Source: Synechococcus sp. CS-1328
Lineage (GTDB): Bacteria > Cyanobacteriota > Cyanobacteriia > PCC-6307 > Cyanobiaceae
Reading direction: 5' to 3'
Assembly (NCBI RefSeq): GCF_025128095.1
Contig: NZ_JAHLYT010000063.1
Location: 1 to 38,110 of the forward strand
Length of the DNA: 38,110 bases
The notes beneath the pieces were generated by a model. The model was not told where the DNA came from, made no database searches, and saw nothing but the letters and a program-made list of their open reading frames with translations. Shown here piece by piece: positions 36,438 through 38,110 of this stretch. Each line of letters opens with the position of its first letter. The stretch's first letter is position 1. The position numbers and the translations under genes are program-made.

Positions 36438-37931
36438 TCAGGGCGTGGGGGCTGACGGCTCCGGCAGCCGGAACACCCGCTCCAGGTAGGCGATCTGCGC
36501 CTTGCGGAGGGCGGAATTCTCGCCCCCTGCTGCCCATGCGGGACTCTCCCGGGCCAGGGCTTCCTCGAACTGCCAGGCGTGTCGGAAGCGGCGCCCTTCC
36601 AGACGCCGGATCGCCTCCAGTTGCGCAGTGCTGAGGCGCTGGCGGTCCAGCCGGCGGATCTGCTGCTCCTCCAGGCTGAGCGGCAGGATCTCGGCAGCCT
36701 GGAGCACGGCAGCAGAGTCGGTCGGATCCAGCCGACTCTGCTGCCGCAACTGCCGGCGAAATGCCACCGCCGAGGTCACCGGCAGAGACTGGGGCCGCAG
36801 GGCAGCCACCGGCACTCCCTGGGCGGCAAGGTGCTCGAGCACCGGCGGGCTGAGCTGGTACGCCACTGGTCGGAACACCTGCTGGTTGAACACGTTCTGC
36901 ACCACAAACAGCAGCAGGAAACCGATCAGGGCGGCACTCAGCGGCGTGGTGACCCAGCCGGAGGCGATCCGCGCCAACACCCCCCAGCGGATCTGGCGCA
37001 CCCCACGCCCGCCCTGCAGCAGGCCGAGGCCGATCACGGCACCCACCACGGCCTGGGAGCTGGAGACCGGGATCAGTGGAATCGGCGGCAGGCCCCAGTG
37101 CACCAGGGACTGGGAGAGGACGGTGGAGGAGAACAGGAACAGCACCAGGGAGTTGGCCAGCACCACCACCAGGGCCCCTAGGGGGGAGAGGGTCATGAGG
37201 CTGCCGCCCACGGTGAGCATCACCTTGCGGGAATAGGTGTACACACCCACCGCAATCGCACATCCGCCCAGCAGAAACAACTGCTGCACGCTGCTGACAA
37301 CCATGCCGCCCGGAAGCACTACAGCGTGGAAGGGGGAGGAATCGGTGAACACCCCCATGACATTGCCGATGTTGTTGGCACCCAGGCTGTAGGAACCGAA
37401 GATGCCAGCGATGATCAAGCCCGTGCGCAGGTTGGCGTCGAGACGCAGCAGGTGGGGCCGGCGCCAGCGGATCAAGGCGACGGCGCCCATCTGGAGGAGC
37501 GCCGCGAACAACCCCGCCAGTACCGGACAGAACACCCAGGTGGCCACGATCCGCGCCAGCTGGGCCAGATCGGTGATTGAGCCGCTGAACCAGTTCCAGC
37601 CGACGATTGCCCCCACCACCGCCTGCGTGCTGGACACCGGCAGACCCAGCCGGGTCATCCAGAATACCGTGATCGCCGCCGCCAGGGCGGTGGTGAAGCC
37701 TCCGGCCAGGGCATTGACCTCGCCCAGCTGCCCCAGGCCGTCGGTGGCACCGGTGCCGGCAGTGATGGCACCAACCACCACGAAGAGGCTGCAGAGGAAG
37801 GCGGCCGTGGAAAAGCGCACCATGCGGCTGGCCACCGCTGATCCGAAGACGTTGGAGGCATCGTTGGCACCCAGGGACCAGCCGAGGAACAGGCCGCTGG
37901 AGAGGAAGACCAGGCTGGAAATCGGATCCAT
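36438..37931 (-). CDS. PiT-family phosphate permease, right-arm copy
   Basis: Same 497-residue transporter as 180-1673, with the duplicated GANDASN/GANNIGN motifs and a 150-residue hydrophilic tail. ATG 37931; stop 13 bases from the oxidase stop. Confidence 0.87.
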   Translation of the reverse strand: MDPISSLVFLSSGLFLGWSLGANDASNVFGSAVASRMVRFSTAAFLCSLFVVVGAITAGTGATDGLGQLGEVNALAGGFTTALAAAITVFWMTRLGLPVSSTQAVVGAIVGWNWFSGSITDLAQLARIVATWVFCPVLAGLFAALLQMGAVALIRWRRPHLLRLDANLRTGLIIAGIFGSYSLGANNIGNVMGVFTDSSPFHAVVLPGGMVVSSVQQLFLLGGCAIAVGVYTYSRKVMLTVGGSLMTLSPLGALVVVLANSLVLFLFSSTVLSQSLVHWGLPPIPLIPVSSSQAVVGAVIGLGLLQGGRGVRQIRWGVLARIASGWVTTPLSAALIGFLLLFVVQNVFNQQVFRPVAYQLSPPVLEHLAAQGVPVAALRPQSLPVTSAVAFRRQLRQQSRLDPTDSAAVLQAAEILPLSLEEQQIRRLDRQRLSTAQLEAIRRLEGRRFRHAWQFEEALARESPAWAAGGENSALRKAQIAYLERVFRLPEPSAPTP

Positions 37932-37969
37932 GGCGCGCAGATGACGAGGCTCAGGCAGCCGGAATTCCC

Positions 37970-38110
37970 CTAAGAGTTTGCTGAAAAACCCCGCCACCTC
38001 TGCGAAAATGGGGCAACTGCCGCAGGTTTGATGCGAGGTCAGCAGGAGCGCAGCGGCTCCTTGTTCTCCTACGTCTCGATCGAGGAGCGGATCCCGGCCA
38101 GCCATCCGCT
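37970..38110 (+). mobile_element. Partial IS5-family insertion sequence, right-arm end
   Basis: Mirror of 1-141. The IS-end-like TTGCTGAAAAACCCC is read here on the plus strand, followed by the transposase start. The element is cut at the window edge and its boundary is inferred. Confidence 0.63.
38031..38110 (+). CDS. IS5-family transposase N-terminal fragment, right-arm copy
   Basis: ATG 38031 opens MRGQQERSGS then LFSYVSIEERIPASHPL and runs off the window after 26 codons. Identical to the fragment at 1-80. Confidence 0.78.
   Translation, partial: MRGQQERSGSLFSYVSIEERIPASHP

Larger units (their letters stand above)
1..38110. repeat. Perfect 2 x 19,055-base inverted repeat spanning the whole window
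   Basis: The first 20 bases are the reverse complement of the last 20, and every gene on one arm has an equal-length, identical-protein partner on the other strand at 38111 minus its coordinate. The axis lies between 19055 and 19056 and there is no spacer. I found no difference between the arms. Long spacer-free palindromes are unstable in bacteria because they extrude hairpins that SbcCD-type nucleases cut, so a chimeric fold-back molecule or an assembly graph error is the likeliest source (inference). Confidence 0.98.

Noticed and set aside
1..38110. Biological gene duplication of the whole cluster, including rpmH, rnpA and yidC
   Set aside because: Arms show no divergence at all, there is no spacer, and the ends are symmetrical at the same IS position. 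An artefact explains this more simply.

Overview
The window is one 19,055-base segment followed directly by its exact reverse complement. Position x on one arm pairs with 38111-x on the other, and the axis lies between 19055 and 19056 with no spacer. Every gene therefore appears twice, once per strand, and the real information content is about 19 kb. A spacer-free palindrome of this size with identical arms is best read as a fold-back artefact of library preparation or assembly (inference). The arms are annotated separately, with the fuller description on the left arm (1-19055).

The organism is very probably a GC-rich picocyanobacterium of the Synechococcus/Cyanobium type. The evidence is the gene run rpmH, rnpA, PH-domain protein, yidC, DUF177, Ycf46-type AAA ATPase, together with the cyanobacterial DUF2808 protein, a cyanobacterial-type aroH, and several copies of the HIP1 octamer GCGATCGC (for example at 3029, 6660, 9106, 9307 and 11987).

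Left arm layout. At 1-141 is the end of an insertion sequence with the first codons of an IS5-family transposase, cut by the window edge. A PiT-type phosphate permease follows (180-1673, +), convergent with a block of minus-strand genes. Read in the direction of transcription from about 14.9 kb downward, that block is: SppA-like S49 peptidase, AroH chorismate mutase, DUF2808 exported protein, rpmH, rnpA, PH-domain membrane protein, yidC, DUF177, Ycf46-like ATPase, a 59-residue membrane protein, a DUF692 (MNIO) oxidase, a DUF2063/BufC-like partner, and a 1511-residue multicopper oxidase. Diverging from sppA on the plus strand are an EamA transporter, a GT4 glycosyltransferase and an ArnT-like GT-C glycosyltransferase, which ends 25 bases before the axis.

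How the genes fit together. The rpmH to ycf46 block is housekeeping: ribosome, RNase P, membrane insertion and rRNA/ribosome maturation. The EamA-GT4-ArnT run looks like an envelope glycan unit. The most interesting biology is the DUF692, BufC-like, multicopper oxidase cassette. The first two genes overlap by ATGA, and the third encodes a giant, single-cysteine, Met/His-rich copper protein without a classical signal peptide. MNIO enzymes in known systems make copper-binding peptides, so a copper-linked role is plausible, but no obvious precursor peptide is visible.

No gene-free stretch exceeds 300 bases. I saw no tRNA, rRNA or CRISPR array.
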